Below, one piece after another: positions 16,913 through 25,305 of a stretch of 40,566 bases of DNA. The notes under the pieces are model-generated. The model saw only the letters and a list, made by a program, of their open reading frames with translations. It made no database searches and was not told where the DNA came from. Made by a program: the position numbers and the translations under genes. Within the stretch, counting starts at the first letter, position 1, and the number at the start of each line of letters is the position of its first letter. The DNA comes from an uncultured Eggerthellaceae bacterium (lineage in GTDB: Bacteria > Actinomycetota > Coriobacteriia > Coriobacteriales > Eggerthellaceae): contig CAJURZ010000012.1 of the NCBI GenBank assembly GCA_910588905.1, positions 1 to 40,566 on the forward strand, in the 5' to 3' direction.

Positions 16913-17327
16913 GGACTTTCTCCTCCTCCGCTTCGATTGGTCCTACATCACCCTTCAAGCTATTGCCATCCATTGATCCCTCATGGCAATGCTTCAACGG
17001 TAACGACCTCGATGGAGAATTCCTATTGATCGAATAGTTCAGATTGCGGATACAGGCGCCCGAGCCCTAAACCTCAGAGGTTTAAATCATCTGCCAAGAC
17101 CCCAGAAGGATAGCGTCTACCATCAGGGAGCTGAGAAGCCCTGGCTTCAGGCTGCCATCAACCGGGGAGGGTACGCGTCGCTCATAGCTCTCCTCTGGCA
17201 GCAGGGAAAACCATCTAAGAATGATTCGGAAAAGCATCAGTAACAGTCGTTGGCTCCCTGAGCTCTCTTCGATCGGCATGGCTACCGTACTGCCAAGCAC
17301 ATACGAACGCTTCAAGGGGAGGGGACG
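16913..17327. other. 415-bp divergent intergenic region, mop3 / K+ uptake operon
   Basis: No credible gene; a possible minus-strand frame at 17082-17315 would start with TTG and has no ribosome site. The region holds the palindrome at 17068-17084 and, at its right end, AAGGGGAGGGG, the ribosome site of the first RCK gene. Confidence 0.55.
17068..17084. promoter_or_regulatory. Candidate LuxR operator upstream of mop3
   Basis: Perfect palindrome TAAACCT-CAG-AGGTTTA, 156 bp before the mop3 start. It matches the site at 11492-11508 except for one arm base and two centre bases. Confidence 0.6.
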
Positions 17328-17759
17328 ATGCCAAGACGGATCCAGATCATGGTAGTAGGCTGCGGTATGTTCGGTGCCTCTTTAGCGCTGGCTCTCTCCG
17401 CATCGGGCCATGACGTCATCGTGATGGATATGCAAGAAGACGCCTTCGACCAGCTTGGAGATGACTTCGATGGAGAGACCGTCACCGGCGACGGAAGAAG
17501 CGCGCTCATGTTGCAAGGATGCGGAGCCGACCGCATATCCCACCTGGTAGCGGCCACGGGCGACGATGCCTCCAACCTCCTCATCGCCGAACTGGCCAGT
17601 GAGATACTCGGCATCCACCACGTGCTGCCTCTCATCGACGACGACTCGCTGGTCGAGATCCTTGAAGACATGGGGATCACTCCCATTTGCCCCCATCGCA
17701 TCTGCGAAGAGGAGTTCTTCCATCTCACGAGCCTAAGGCGAAAGGAGGATGCCCTATGA
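17328..17759 (+). CDS. Single-domain RCK_N K+ uptake regulator 1 (TrkA/KtrA-type)
   Basis: 143 residues, one Rossmann RCK_N domain only. The nucleotide motif is intact: VVGCGMFGASLALALSASGHDV, then acidic MDMQED at the end of beta 2, GDGRSALMLQGCGAD and LVAATGDDASNLLIAE. No RCK_C domain follows. RCK rings bind NAD(H) or ATP and gate Trk/Ktr channels. AAGGGGAGGGGACG precedes the ATG. It overlaps the next gene by 4 bp (ATGA), so two one-domain subunits replace the four-domain TrkA of enterobacteria. Confidence 0.87.
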   Translation: MPRRIQIMVVGCGMFGASLALALSASGHDVIVMDMQEDAFDQLGDDFDGETVTGDGRSALMLQGCGADRISHLVAATGDDASNLLIAELASEILGIHHVLPLIDDDSLVEILEDMGITPICPHRICEEEFFHLTSLRRKEDAL

Positions 17760-18274
17760 AGGTAGCTATCGTGGGTGGCCGGTCACGAGCCGACTACCTC
17801 ATAGGAGCCTTTGCCGAATCAGCGGATACCGTGGTGGTCATCAACGACGACCACGCCTTCTGCGAATATCTCTCTAGCCGCCATGAGGCTACGGTGATCT
17901 GGGGCAACGGCATGCAGCGTCGCGTTCTGGAAGATGCGGGGATACGAGGATTCGACGCTATCGTCGCCCTTACTGGATTGGATGCTGACAATCTGGCCAT
18001 TTGTCAGATAGCCAAGAGATTCTTGGATATCCCTCTCCAGCTCTGCATCGTATCCAACCCCGAGAACACCAAGATCTTCCGCCAGCTGGGCATCACAACA
18101 GCCATCAGCGCTACCGCCACATTGGCCCAAGCTATCCGCGATGCCATGGGAACGACCCTCTCCAAGAGCTGTTCGCCCTCAATCTCCCCCATGAATGACC
18201 TAGAAGAGTTCGGTGACCCGCCTTCGTCTCTTTCCTCGGTCTTGAGCTCTTGGCACCGGTTGGGCAAAGGATAA
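17756..18274 (+). CDS. Single-domain RCK_N K+ uptake regulator 2
   Basis: 172 residues from ATG at 17756 (AAAGGAGGATG before it, ATGA overlap with the upstream stop). The fold markers are present (KVAIVGG, VVVINDDHAFCEYLSSR, WGNGMQRRVLEDAGI, AIVALTGLDADNLAICQIAKR), but the glycine motif is degenerate: GGRSRA where GxGxxG is expected. Nucleotide binding may therefore be lost or altered. The last 35 residues (LSKSCSPSISPM onwards) are a polar tail. Likely hetero-oligomer with the first RCK protein at the TrkH channel. Confidence 0.83.
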   Translation: MKVAIVGGRSRADYLIGAFAESADTVVVINDDHAFCEYLSSRHEATVIWGNGMQRRVLEDAGIRGFDAIVALTGLDADNLAICQIAKRFLDIPLQLCIVSNPENTKIFRQLGITTAISATATLAQAIRDAMGTTLSKSCSPSISPMNDLEEFGDPPSSLSSVLSSWHRLGKG

Positions 18275-18285
18275 GGTCCCTCCCG

Positions 18286-19821
18286 ATGACACGGCCAATC
18301 ACTCTTCCCGCTTTATCCGGCTTCAGCTCTTGCGGGCCCAGCAGGGGACCCTCCCGTCCCCTCTACCTGCTAGCCCGCTATGTGGGCATTGCGGCGATGT
18401 TCGTGGGGCTGGCAGCCTTGATCCCCCTTGTCGTTTTGATCGCCTATCCCGAAGAAGCATCGCTGGCGCCGTGCTTCATCTTCACTGGCCTAGGAGCGGC
18501 TATGCTGGGGTATCTCATCTGCTTTGCGATACCCGCTCCGCCTCCAGATGCCCGGCTCTCACGAGGACAGGCGGCTGTCTGTACGGTGGTCGTCTGGATC
18601 TTCGCCATCGCAACCTACGCCGTTCCCTTCGTTGCAGCCGGGCTGCTCACCCCCGATCAGGCCATCTTCGAATCTACGAGCGGGCTTACCACGACAGGCT
18701 TGAGCGTTGTCAACGTGGACGAATGTCCTGCCATCTTCCTGTTCCATCGCAGCTTGACATGTTATCTTGGCGGCGTAGGGCTCGTGCTGATCCTCACCTG
18801 CGTGGTCACGCAAACGGGCGGCCTTGGCGTCTATAACGCCGAAGGCCACACGGACCACCTTCTGCCCAGTGCGGCGAAGACCGCCCGGATGATCCTGCTC
18901 ATCTACAATGGCCTCATCATCGGCGGAGCCGTTGCCTACTGCTGGGCTGGCATGACTCCGTTCGATGCCATCAACATATCCATGTGCGCCGTGCCCACCG
19001 GCGGGTTCGCAACCCACAGCCAAAGCATAGCCTATTGGAACAGCCCTGCCATAGAAGCTATAACCATCCTGTTGATGCTTGCTGGTGGCACGAATTTCCT
19101 CCTGCTATTCCTGCTTCTCCGCGGAAGGCTCAAGGCATTCTTGACCCATATCGAGACCCCTCTTTACTTCGGGATAGTCATGGTGATGTCATTGATGACC
19201 GCTGGGTTCTTCTTCATCCAAGGCACCTCAGAGAGCGGTGGAGAGGCCCTGCGCCAAGGGCTCTTCCAAACCGTTTCGATATTGACCTCCACTGGGTTCC
19301 AGACCATTCCTTCCTTCGAAGACCTCGGATCGGCGCTCCCCTTCCTGTTCATCCTGCTCATGCTCTGCGGCGCTGAAGCCGGGTCCACATCCGGCGGCAT
19401 CAAGATCTATCGCGTTGCCGTTGCATCGCTTGGCCTCGCTTACAACGCTCGCAGGCATTACGGCAACAAACGCCATGTTACCAGCATGAGGATCGATCGC
19501 TTCGGCAAGCGCACCGTGCTCACTGACAAGGACATCAGCGAAGCCCAGACGTTCGTCATGTTGTATCTCCTGATCCTCGTCATCGGCTCATTCCTCTTCA
19601 TCCTCTGCGGCGCCACCCTGCAGGAAGCCATCTTCGACTTCGCCTCCTGTCTTGGATGCACCGGCATCGGCCTGGGCTTCCTTGGCGTTGACAGCGCACC
19701 AGCACCGCTGCTCATCGGATCCGCCGGAATGCTGCTGGGCCGTCTTGAGATCATCCCTTTGTTCCTTGGCATAGGAACGTTGCTGTCCCTGATCTGGAGA
19801 GGAGCGCGTCGTGACCGATAA
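18286..19821 (+). CDS. trkH: TrkH/KtrB-type K+ channel subunit
   Basis: 511 residues from ATG at 18286. Hydrophobic throughout, with the four TrkH pore repeats visible: STSGLTTTGLSV, AVPTGGFATHS, ILTSTGFQTI and CLGCTGIGLGF. Each contains the filter glycine. EAGSTSGGIKIYR between repeats 3 and 4 is also typical. Moves K+ (or Na+) across the membrane under RCK control. It follows RCK2 by 11 bp and overlaps the next gene by 11 bp, so it belongs to a four-gene operon. Confidence 0.9.
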   Translation: MTRPITLPALSGFSSCGPSRGPSRPLYLLARYVGIAAMFVGLAALIPLVVLIAYPEEASLAPCFIFTGLGAAMLGYLICFAIPAPPPDARLSRGQAAVCTVVVWIFAIATYAVPFVAAGLLTPDQAIFESTSGLTTTGLSVVNVDECPAIFLFHRSLTCYLGGVGLVLILTCVVTQTGGLGVYNAEGHTDHLLPSAAKTARMILLIYNGLIIGGAVAYCWAGMTPFDAINISMCAVPTGGFATHSQSIAYWNSPAIEAITILLMLAGGTNFLLLFLLLRGRLKAFLTHIETPLYFGIVMVMSLMTAGFFFIQGTSESGGEALRQGLFQTVSILTSTGFQTIPSFEDLGSALPFLFILLMLCGAEAGSTSGGIKIYRVAVASLGLAYNARRHYGNKRHVTSMRIDRFGKRTVLTDKDISEAQTFVMLYLLILVIGSFLFILCGATLQEAIFDFASCLGCTGIGLGFLGVDSAPAPLLIGSAGMLLGRLEIIPLFLGIGTLLSLIWRGARRDR

Positions 19822-20620
19822 TGCCCGGATCCGCAGAGCGTGGGCCTCCGTCAAAGCCCGGCTCATCGTGCGCAACATCATCGTGTTCGTCATCCTCTAT
19901 GCAACGGGCTTGGCTGCCGTGTGGGGGTTGTCTTTGATAGGGGTGAGCACTCTGGTGGTGTTCCCCGTCTTCGTGCTGGGAGTGCTCATCGCAAGCCTGG
20001 AAACCGATTCCGGGGTCTGGGGTGCCGCCTTGGGCATTGGCTATCTGCTCTCCTATGATCTGCTGTTCACCGAACCCGTCTTCGCATTGAAAGTGCTCAA
20101 CCATACAGACCTCGTGGCATTGGGCCTCTTCTTGGTGATAGCGCTCATCATGGGAGTGATCACCCACCGCATGAGCCGTCAAGTCCAAGCAGCCGAACGC
20201 ACCGAAGCGGCTCTCAGCCGCCTGAATCAATTGAGCATCGGACTGCTTGAGAGCGCCACGCCCCACGAAGCGTGCGAAGTTGCTCAGGCCTTTCTCGCAA
20301 GGACCCTGAAACGCACGGTGACCATCAGCCTAGGGCAGCCCGATGCTGAACAGTCCCTCACTGCAGCGGAATGCTACGAACAGCATTGCCCTACAGGTCA
20401 CGGGACCTCAGAAGTCCCCGATGATCCAGAGAAGCATCTACCCCTCGGCATGAAAGGACGCATCCTAGGGGTGATCTCCATCGACTGCTCCGGTGGGGAT
20501 CTGGATAAAGCCAGCATGCCCCTCATCACCTCAGTGGCAGCCCAAACCATCGTTGCCATCGAGCGGAACCGCCAAGATCAGCATCTTGACGAGGCCCCCA
20601 GCCCAGATCCCTGCCCCTAA
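19811..20620 (+). CDS. KdpD-like sensor without kinase (DUF4118 membrane part + GAF-like domain)
   Basis: 269 residues, GTG start at 19811 after GGAGAGGAG. Four membrane helices at about 22-118 match the KdpD DUF4118 region (VVFPVFVLGVLIASLETDSG, GYLLSYDLLFTEPVFALKV, ALGLFLVIALIMGVITHRM). A coiled segment (QVQAAERTEAALSRLNQLS) leads into a GAF-like domain. The KdpD N-terminal Usp region and the HisKA/HATPase kinase are missing. In KdpD this part senses K+ and turgor; here, in a Trk operon, it may act directly on the transporter or as a partner of a kinase elsewhere. Confidence 0.78.
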   Translation: MTDNARIRRAWASVKARLIVRNIIVFVILYATGLAAVWGLSLIGVSTLVVFPVFVLGVLIASLETDSGVWGAALGIGYLLSYDLLFTEPVFALKVLNHTDLVALGLFLVIALIMGVITHRMSRQVQAAERTEAALSRLNQLSIGLLESATPHEACEVAQAFLARTLKRTVTISLGQPDAEQSLTAAECYEQHCPTGHGTSEVPDDPEKHLPLGMKGRILGVISIDCSGGDLDKASMPLITSVAAQTIVAIERNRQDQHLDEAPSPDPCP

Positions 20621-20623
20621 GAC

Positions 20624-20654
20624 CCGGCAGCGCGAGCCGCTTCCTCGCTGCCGG
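20624..20654 (+). terminator. Possible weak terminator after the K+ operon
   Basis: 9-bp stem CCGGCAGCG / CGCTGCCGG, 13-nt loop, just past the KdpD-like stop. No T-run, so termination is uncertain. Confidence 0.4.
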
Positions 20655-20718
20655 ATCATCCCCTTCAAGCATGGTAGGATGTGCCCCGTGGCTCAGTGGT
20701 CCCCAGGGAGAGGAACCT

Positions 20719-22002
20719 ATGGGAAAGCGCCTGCTCTTCATCATCATGACCTTCGCTTTCGGCGCATTCGCCGGAGCGTTCGCCTGGGCGTTCTTCTTCC
20801 TGATGAATGTGGGGATCACCCTCCTCTGGGAGGTGGCGCCCCGAACCTTCGCTGCATTCGGCCTTCCGGCCGTGATCTATCCCCTTGCCTTCTGCACCCT
20901 CGGCGGCCTTTGCATCGGGCTCTTCGCGAAGCGCTTCGGCCCTTACCCCGCTGATATGAACACCGTCATGGCCCAAGTGAAGAAGAGCGGCCGCTATGAC
21001 TACGATCATTTGGGAGCGTCTTTCTTCGGTGCCTTGCTGCCATTGCTGTTCGGAGGATCCATCGGTCCCGAAGCGGGGTTGACCGGGGTCATCGCAGGCC
21101 TCTGCACCTGGGTGGGGGACCGACTGCGCTTCGTGGGTTCTGAGATGCGCGAACTTGCCGAAGCGGGCACAGCGGCCGTCATCTCAGCCATCTTCACAGC
21201 ACCTCTGTTCGGGATGGCCGTACCGCTCGTGGGAGCTGCGGATGAGTCCGGCGGCGCGCGCTCAGTGAGCGAGGTCCGTCTTGGTGTGCCCAAAGCGGCC
21301 AAGATCGCCGTGTACCTCTTGGCGGTTGCAGGCGCACTGGGCGCCATGATGCTGTTGGGGCATCTGTTCGGTGCCAATGGGGGTCTGCCTCGATTCGAGC
21401 ATCTCGCCCTGGGGGTCCGGGAGCTCGCCTGGGGCATTCCGTTCGTCCTCATAGGCACCGTAGCCGGATGGCTCTTCTTCCCCTTTGGTGCCGCAGCACG
21501 CTTCCTCTCGGAGAAGCTGAGCGGTCACCTCGTGATCAAGCCGGTGATCGCGGGGGCTGTTCTGGGGGCCATCGGCATAGGGTTGCCGTTCGCGCTCTTC
21601 GCCGGAGAGGCCCAATCCGAACAGCTCGCCGGAACGTGGACCACCTACGGAGCCGGGATCCTCCTCCTGACGGGGGTGGCGAAGGTGTTCACGACCCAAT
21701 TCTGCTTGCATATGGGCTGGCGCGGCGGCCACTTCTTCCCCCTCATCTTCGCAGGCGTTTCCCTTGGCTATGGCCTTGCGCTGCTCACGGGCGCGGATCC
21801 GGGCTTCTCCCTCTGCGCGGTCACGGGAGCCCTCATGGGTGCCGTCATGCGCCAACCGATCATGACAGTGCTCCTGCTCTTCCTGGTCTTCCCCCTGGAC
21901 GGCGCCTTCGTCCTCTTGGTTGCCGCCGCTCTAGGTTCCCTTGTGCCTGTTCCGCGCTCCTGGGAGGCGAAGGATGAGCCCCAGGAGCCCGAGCACACCT
22001 GA
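20719..22002 (+). CDS. ClC-family anion channel/transporter
   Basis: 427 residues from ATG at 20719 (GGGAGAGGAACCT before it). About ten hydrophobic segments. ClC motifs: GGSIGPEAGLTG at about 112-123, with the Glu in the gating region; the two-fold related half contains TQFCLHMGWRGGHFFP (about 335-350). The family moves chloride or fluoride, alone or against H+. It follows the K+ operon at 98 bp on the same strand, so joint ion and turgor balance is plausible. Confidence 0.82.
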   Translation: MGKRLLFIIMTFAFGAFAGAFAWAFFFLMNVGITLLWEVAPRTFAAFGLPAVIYPLAFCTLGGLCIGLFAKRFGPYPADMNTVMAQVKKSGRYDYDHLGASFFGALLPLLFGGSIGPEAGLTGVIAGLCTWVGDRLRFVGSEMRELAEAGTAAVISAIFTAPLFGMAVPLVGAADESGGARSVSEVRLGVPKAAKIAVYLLAVAGALGAMMLLGHLFGANGGLPRFEHLALGVRELAWGIPFVLIGTVAGWLFFPFGAAARFLSEKLSGHLVIKPVIAGAVLGAIGIGLPFALFAGEAQSEQLAGTWTTYGAGILLLTGVAKVFTTQFCLHMGWRGGHFFPLIFAGVSLGYGLALLTGADPGFSLCAVTGALMGAVMRQPIMTVLLLFLVFPLDGAFVLLVAAALGSLVPVPRSWEAKDEPQEPEHT

Positions 22003-22023
22003 TATCACTCTGCTCAGGCCAGG

Positions 22024-22716
22024 CTATTCCTCCACGATCACACCCAGAAGCCGCGCGAGTGAAGCAGCTTGATAGACGCTCAGCTTCGTTCCGTAGAACT
22101 CGGTCATGGAGTCAGAGAATGAGACGTTCTCCAGAACCGATGTGGTGAAGTCCATGCCCGCCAAAGCCGTACGGAAGAAGTTCGTCTCGATGAAGCGGCA
22201 CTCGGATACGCGCACGAAGCGCTGGTTCACCTCGGCCATATCCGCCCCGGTGAAGTCGCATCCAAGAACGCTGACGTGCCTCCAACGGCTACCCGTGAAG
22301 GCGCTGAAGCTCAGGGGGCAGTGCTTGAAGGTCACGTCCTCGAACGAGGCCTCAGCAAAAGAGGCACCGGTCAGCTTACAGCCCACGAAAGAGCAGCGCG
22401 TGAACCCCACCTGGTCCATGACCACGTTGGACAGATCGCAATCCTCGAAGATGACGTCCCGGAAGATGGATCGGGAGAGATCGCTTGCTGCGAAGCAGCA
22501 ATGGCTGAATCTGGCACCTTCCACCTCAAGTTCCTGGAAGGAGGCATGGATCGCTGTCTCCCCTGCGCATTCAAGGCCCGTGACCTCCACTTCGCCATCA
22601 GCCATGAGCGCGCCCAGCGTCCCCGCAGTCAATGCATCGGGGATGTTGGGAGCCATGGCATCCCGGGAGGGCGTTGTCCTATCGAAATCACCTTGCACCA
22701 TGCTGGGGATGATCAC
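22024..22716 (-). CDS. Pentapeptide-repeat protein
   Basis: About 230 residues from a GTG at 22716, chosen because GGAG stands 6 bp before it; ATG codons at 22782, 22701 and 22656 lack ribosome sites. From about residue 45 the A(D/N)LxF-type five-residue rhythm is visible: GARFSHCCF, SDLSRSIFRDVIFEDCDLS, CKLTGASFAEASFEDVTF, CDFTGADMAEV. Such repeats form a square right-handed beta helix. Some relatives mimic DNA and protect gyrase, but no specific role can be read here. Convergent with the ClC gene at 21 bp. Confidence 0.8.
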   Translation of the reverse strand: MIIPSMVQGDFDRTTPSRDAMAPNIPDALTAGTLGALMADGEVEVTGLECAGETAIHASFQELEVEGARFSHCCFAASDLSRSIFRDVIFEDCDLSNVVMDQVGFTRCSFVGCKLTGASFAEASFEDVTFKHCPLSFSAFTGSRWRHVSVLGCDFTGADMAEVNQRFVRVSECRFIETNFFRTALAGMDFTTSVLENVSFSDSMTEFYGTKLSVYQAASLARLLGVIVEE

Positions 22717-22846
22717 CTGCTTCTCCGCCTCCGTAGCCTTGATTCCGCCGAACAGGCAATGCCAATGTAGCCGAAATCGCATGGGATGGGAAGGTGGTCA
22801 GATGCTCGACTCAGCCCCTCGACAACCGAACGCGAGAACCTCGTGG

Positions 22847-22866
22847 GGGTCGATCATGATCGACCC
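22847..22866. promoter_or_regulatory. Perfect 20-bp palindrome, candidate operator
   Basis: GGGTCGATCATGATCGACCC, fully self-complementary, between the divergent pentapeptide and GNAT genes. No T-run on either side, so an operator fits better than a terminator. Confidence 0.45.
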
Positions 22867-22994
22867 AAACCAAAAAGCACATAGAGACAGAAAGGAACTC
22901 GAGGGGTCATCCGAACCTTCCCCATCCCGCTACCATCCCAGCTTTGACTATACTTGCCCACATCTTTTCTTTGACACTTTCGGAGGAGCGCTTC

Positions 22995-23534
22995 ATGGAT
23001 GAACTGACCATTCGTAGAGCTACGACTGCGGATATGGATGCGGTCTTGGCGTTCTATACGACGATGATCGACGAGATGCAGGGGACTGACTTCGATATCC
23101 TCTGGAAGCATGACCAGCACCCTTCCCATGCGTTCTTGCGCACATCAGTAGAGAACGAGCACCTCTTCATGGGCATTGCAGAAGATGGCTGCATCGCCTG
23201 TGCGCTTGTGGTGGATCATATGCGGGCTCCGGGATATGAGAGGGTGCCCTGGGTGGTTGACGCTCCTCTAGAGGAGATTGGCATCGTGCATTCCGTGGCA
23301 ACGCTTCCAGCCTATCATGGTCGCGGATTCGCCTCTCGGCTCATGACTGCTGTCATAGAGGCAGCGCGAGAAGACGGTCTGAGATCGCTTCAGCTGGACA
23401 CCTTCGTAGACAACATCCGCTCCCATGGCCTGTACGAGAAGCTGGGATTCGTGAACCATGGGGCCCATCCCGTCTTCTATGACGACTTGGGCACCGTGGA
23501 TCTTGACATGTTCGAATATGTGATCCAAGCGTGA
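22995..23534 (+). CDS. GNAT N-acetyltransferase
   Basis: 179 residues from ATG at 22995 with GGAGGAGCG upstream. GNAT fold: LTIRRATTADMDAVLAFY at the start, then IVHSVATLPAYHGRGFASRLM (acetyl-CoA pyrophosphate loop, R/Q-x-x-G-x-G/A type) at about 95-115, and SLQLDTFVDNIRSHGLYEKLGFVNHG near the end. It transfers an acetyl group from acetyl-CoA to an amine; the substrate is unknown. Confidence 0.88.
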   Translation: MDELTIRRATTADMDAVLAFYTTMIDEMQGTDFDILWKHDQHPSHAFLRTSVENEHLFMGIAEDGCIACALVVDHMRAPGYERVPWVVDAPLEEIGIVHSVATLPAYHGRGFASRLMTAVIEAAREDGLRSLQLDTFVDNIRSHGLYEKLGFVNHGAHPVFYDDLGTVDLDMFEYVIQA

Positions 23535-23591
23535 CAGTCTACCCATCACTGATTGGTCGTCCTATACGCAGGCTGCGATTCGCTTCATGGT

Positions 23592-24707
23592 TCACTTCAA
23601 GCTGAACGTCAGCACAACGGGATTGTGATCGGAGTAGGCGAAATCCAGATCGAGCGTCTGGCAATACACGACTTCCACGTTATCCGAATAGATGAACCCG
23701 TCCATCACCCAGCGGTCGTTCGTGCCGTCATAGGGGCGCTCTGCATCACGACACGTCGCCGCCGAATCGAACACGCCGCTCTCAAGCTGCACCTTGGGCA
23801 CTATGACGAAGCCTTCCGGTACGCTCTCGAAGTCGAAGGGCTTCGCCCAGCTAGCCTCGGTGGCCGTCTGGTTCCCGTACACCTCATTCGACACGCCTAG
23901 CATGTCGTGATTGAAATCGCCACCCACCACGACATAGTTCCCTGCATCGCGTTCGCGCTGCATATCCTCGAAAAGCATGGCACGCTGAGCTTCCATGATG
24001 GATGCATCAGCGCCATAGGCAGACAGATGCACGTTGAACAGCACGAGATCCGGCCCTGCTTCGCCGTTCTCTACCGTATGCACGCGACACAGGGTATAGC
24101 AGCGGTCCAGATCGAGGAATTTGCTCATACCCTCTGATATGGGAAGGCTTCGGCGCAGGCCATCCGCAATCTGGTAGTCCGAGAACGTGACCATACCCGC
24201 CTTGTTGGCACCATGAGGCGCGTAGGGCGGCCATGCCAGATAGGGCGAATCGTAGTTCTGCGCGAAGGCCGAAGCATACCCCGCAAGATCAGAGCGCAGC
24301 AACGCCCACTCATCCACGTGGTGGCTGCGCGTGCCATCAACGTCCACCTCCTGGAACAGGATGAAGTCAGGATGTTCCTTGGCAATAGCCTCAGCCGAAC
24401 CGTTGATATTGGCTGTTACCGCCTCAGCGCTCTCAGCAACCGAGCCCGTTCCCCCATCCATGAAGAAGTCGAAATCGGGCCCATAGGCGCCGAATCCCAG
24501 GTTGGCCGTGACCACAGTGAGCTCCGGCGAAGCCGCTATATCTATGGCATCAGGCAACGAAACTGACGCATCCGGCTGCGCTTGTTCGAGTGGCAGAGCG
24601 TCATCAAGCCGATAATAGGTCAGCATGACGTAGGCAAGATAGATGACCACGACGGCTACGACCGCCGCTGCTGCAATGCCTATCCCCTTCAGCACCTTCT
24701 TCGCCAT
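23592..24707 (-). CDS. Membrane-anchored endonuclease/exonuclease/phosphatase-family protein
   Basis: 371 residues from ATG at 24707 (AAAGGACGAG upstream); a longer frame from 24803 is not supported. One N-terminal anchor helix (IGIAAAAVVAVVVIYLAYVML). The catalytic domain begins at LTVVTANLGFG and shows the family set: FQEVD (metal Glu), GGDFNHD (Asp/Asn), and YSDHNPVVL (catalytic Asp-His). The family cleaves phosphodiesters in DNA, RNA, lipids or sphingomyelin. Active site outside the membrane is expected from the anchor orientation. Confidence 0.85.
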   Translation of the reverse strand: MAKKVLKGIGIAAAAVVAVVVIYLAYVMLTYYRLDDALPLEQAQPDASVSLPDAIDIAASPELTVVTANLGFGAYGPDFDFFMDGGTGSVAESAEAVTANINGSAEAIAKEHPDFILFQEVDVDGTRSHHVDEWALLRSDLAGYASAFAQNYDSPYLAWPPYAPHGANKAGMVTFSDYQIADGLRRSLPISEGMSKFLDLDRCYTLCRVHTVENGEAGPDLVLFNVHLSAYGADASIMEAQRAMLFEDMQRERDAGNYVVVGGDFNHDMLGVSNEVYGNQTATEASWAKPFDFESVPEGFVIVPKVQLESGVFDSAATCRDAERPYDGTNDRWVMDGFIYSDNVEVVYCQTLDLDFAYSDHNPVVLTFSLK

Positions 24708-24912
24708 AGTCTGCTCGTCCTTTCTGCGCATTCGCCTCGATCGTATCCCATCCATGCTACAGAGCTCATATCTTCTCAGAAAGGGGACCCCAGAGGTCGG
24801 CACCGCATAGCTTCGTCAGCTCTTTGATGACAAAGGGAGCGCTTCTCTAACTCTTCCAATGTATGATAGTCTCAGACTGATCGCACTCGATGGCATGAAG
24901 GAGGTGAGGTTC

Positions 24913-25198
24913 ATGGCGAAGAAGAAGCGGGCGTGCCGCGGCAAGGGCAACACCGTCTGGAAGCAGTCGGCCGAGGAGGCCACGCTTGCCCAGAAGCCCC
25001 ACTACAACGGCTTTGCCTGCGGGCACGGAGCCCACGGGCCCACAAAGTACGACCGGAACCGGTCGAAGCGCCAGTGGAAAGCGCAACTACGCCAAGAAGG
25101 AGCCTCTCGGGGCTCCTTCCTTTTTTGCGCATCTATGGGAAACGGCGGAAAGGCAGCGCGAGTACCGCGCGTTCGCCAAGGCGCTGCTCATGTCATGA
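24913..25198 (+). pseudogene. Small basic protein gene, 3' end ambiguous (probable frameshift)
   Basis: ATG at 24913 has a very good ribosome site (GGAGGTGAGGTTC). The first 56 codons encode a basic protein (MAKKKRACRGKGNTVWKQSA, HYNGFACGHGAHGPTKYDRN). In this frame there is no stop: it runs on through a terminator-like hairpin and into msrAB. One frame over, from about 25078, the sequence reads KRNYAKKEPLGAPSFFAHLW and ends at TGA 25196-25198 after EYRAFAKALLMS. That looks more protein-like, so a single-base slip near the A-run in GGAAAGCG (25076-25083) is likely. Function not recognised. Confidence 0.5.
25096..25126 (+). terminator. Rho-independent terminator-like hairpin inside the small ORF region
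   Basis: 9-bp stem GAAGGAGCC / GGCTCCTTC with a 6-nt loop and a following CTTTTTT run. A classic terminator shape, directly after the conserved-looking part of the small gene. Confidence 0.65.
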
Positions 25199-25305
25199 CA
25201 CTCACCGCTCGGTGTCGAGATGTTCAAAGGATGCATCTTGGTGTGCATGCGGTAGAGATGCTGGGATATCGTCCCTACAATGCACAAGGGATGAAGGAGA
25301 GCTGC

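Noticed and set aside
17082..17315. 77-codon minus-strand frame before mop3
   Set aside because: It starts with TTG, has no ribosome site, and its 3' end borders the operator palindrome; no family features.
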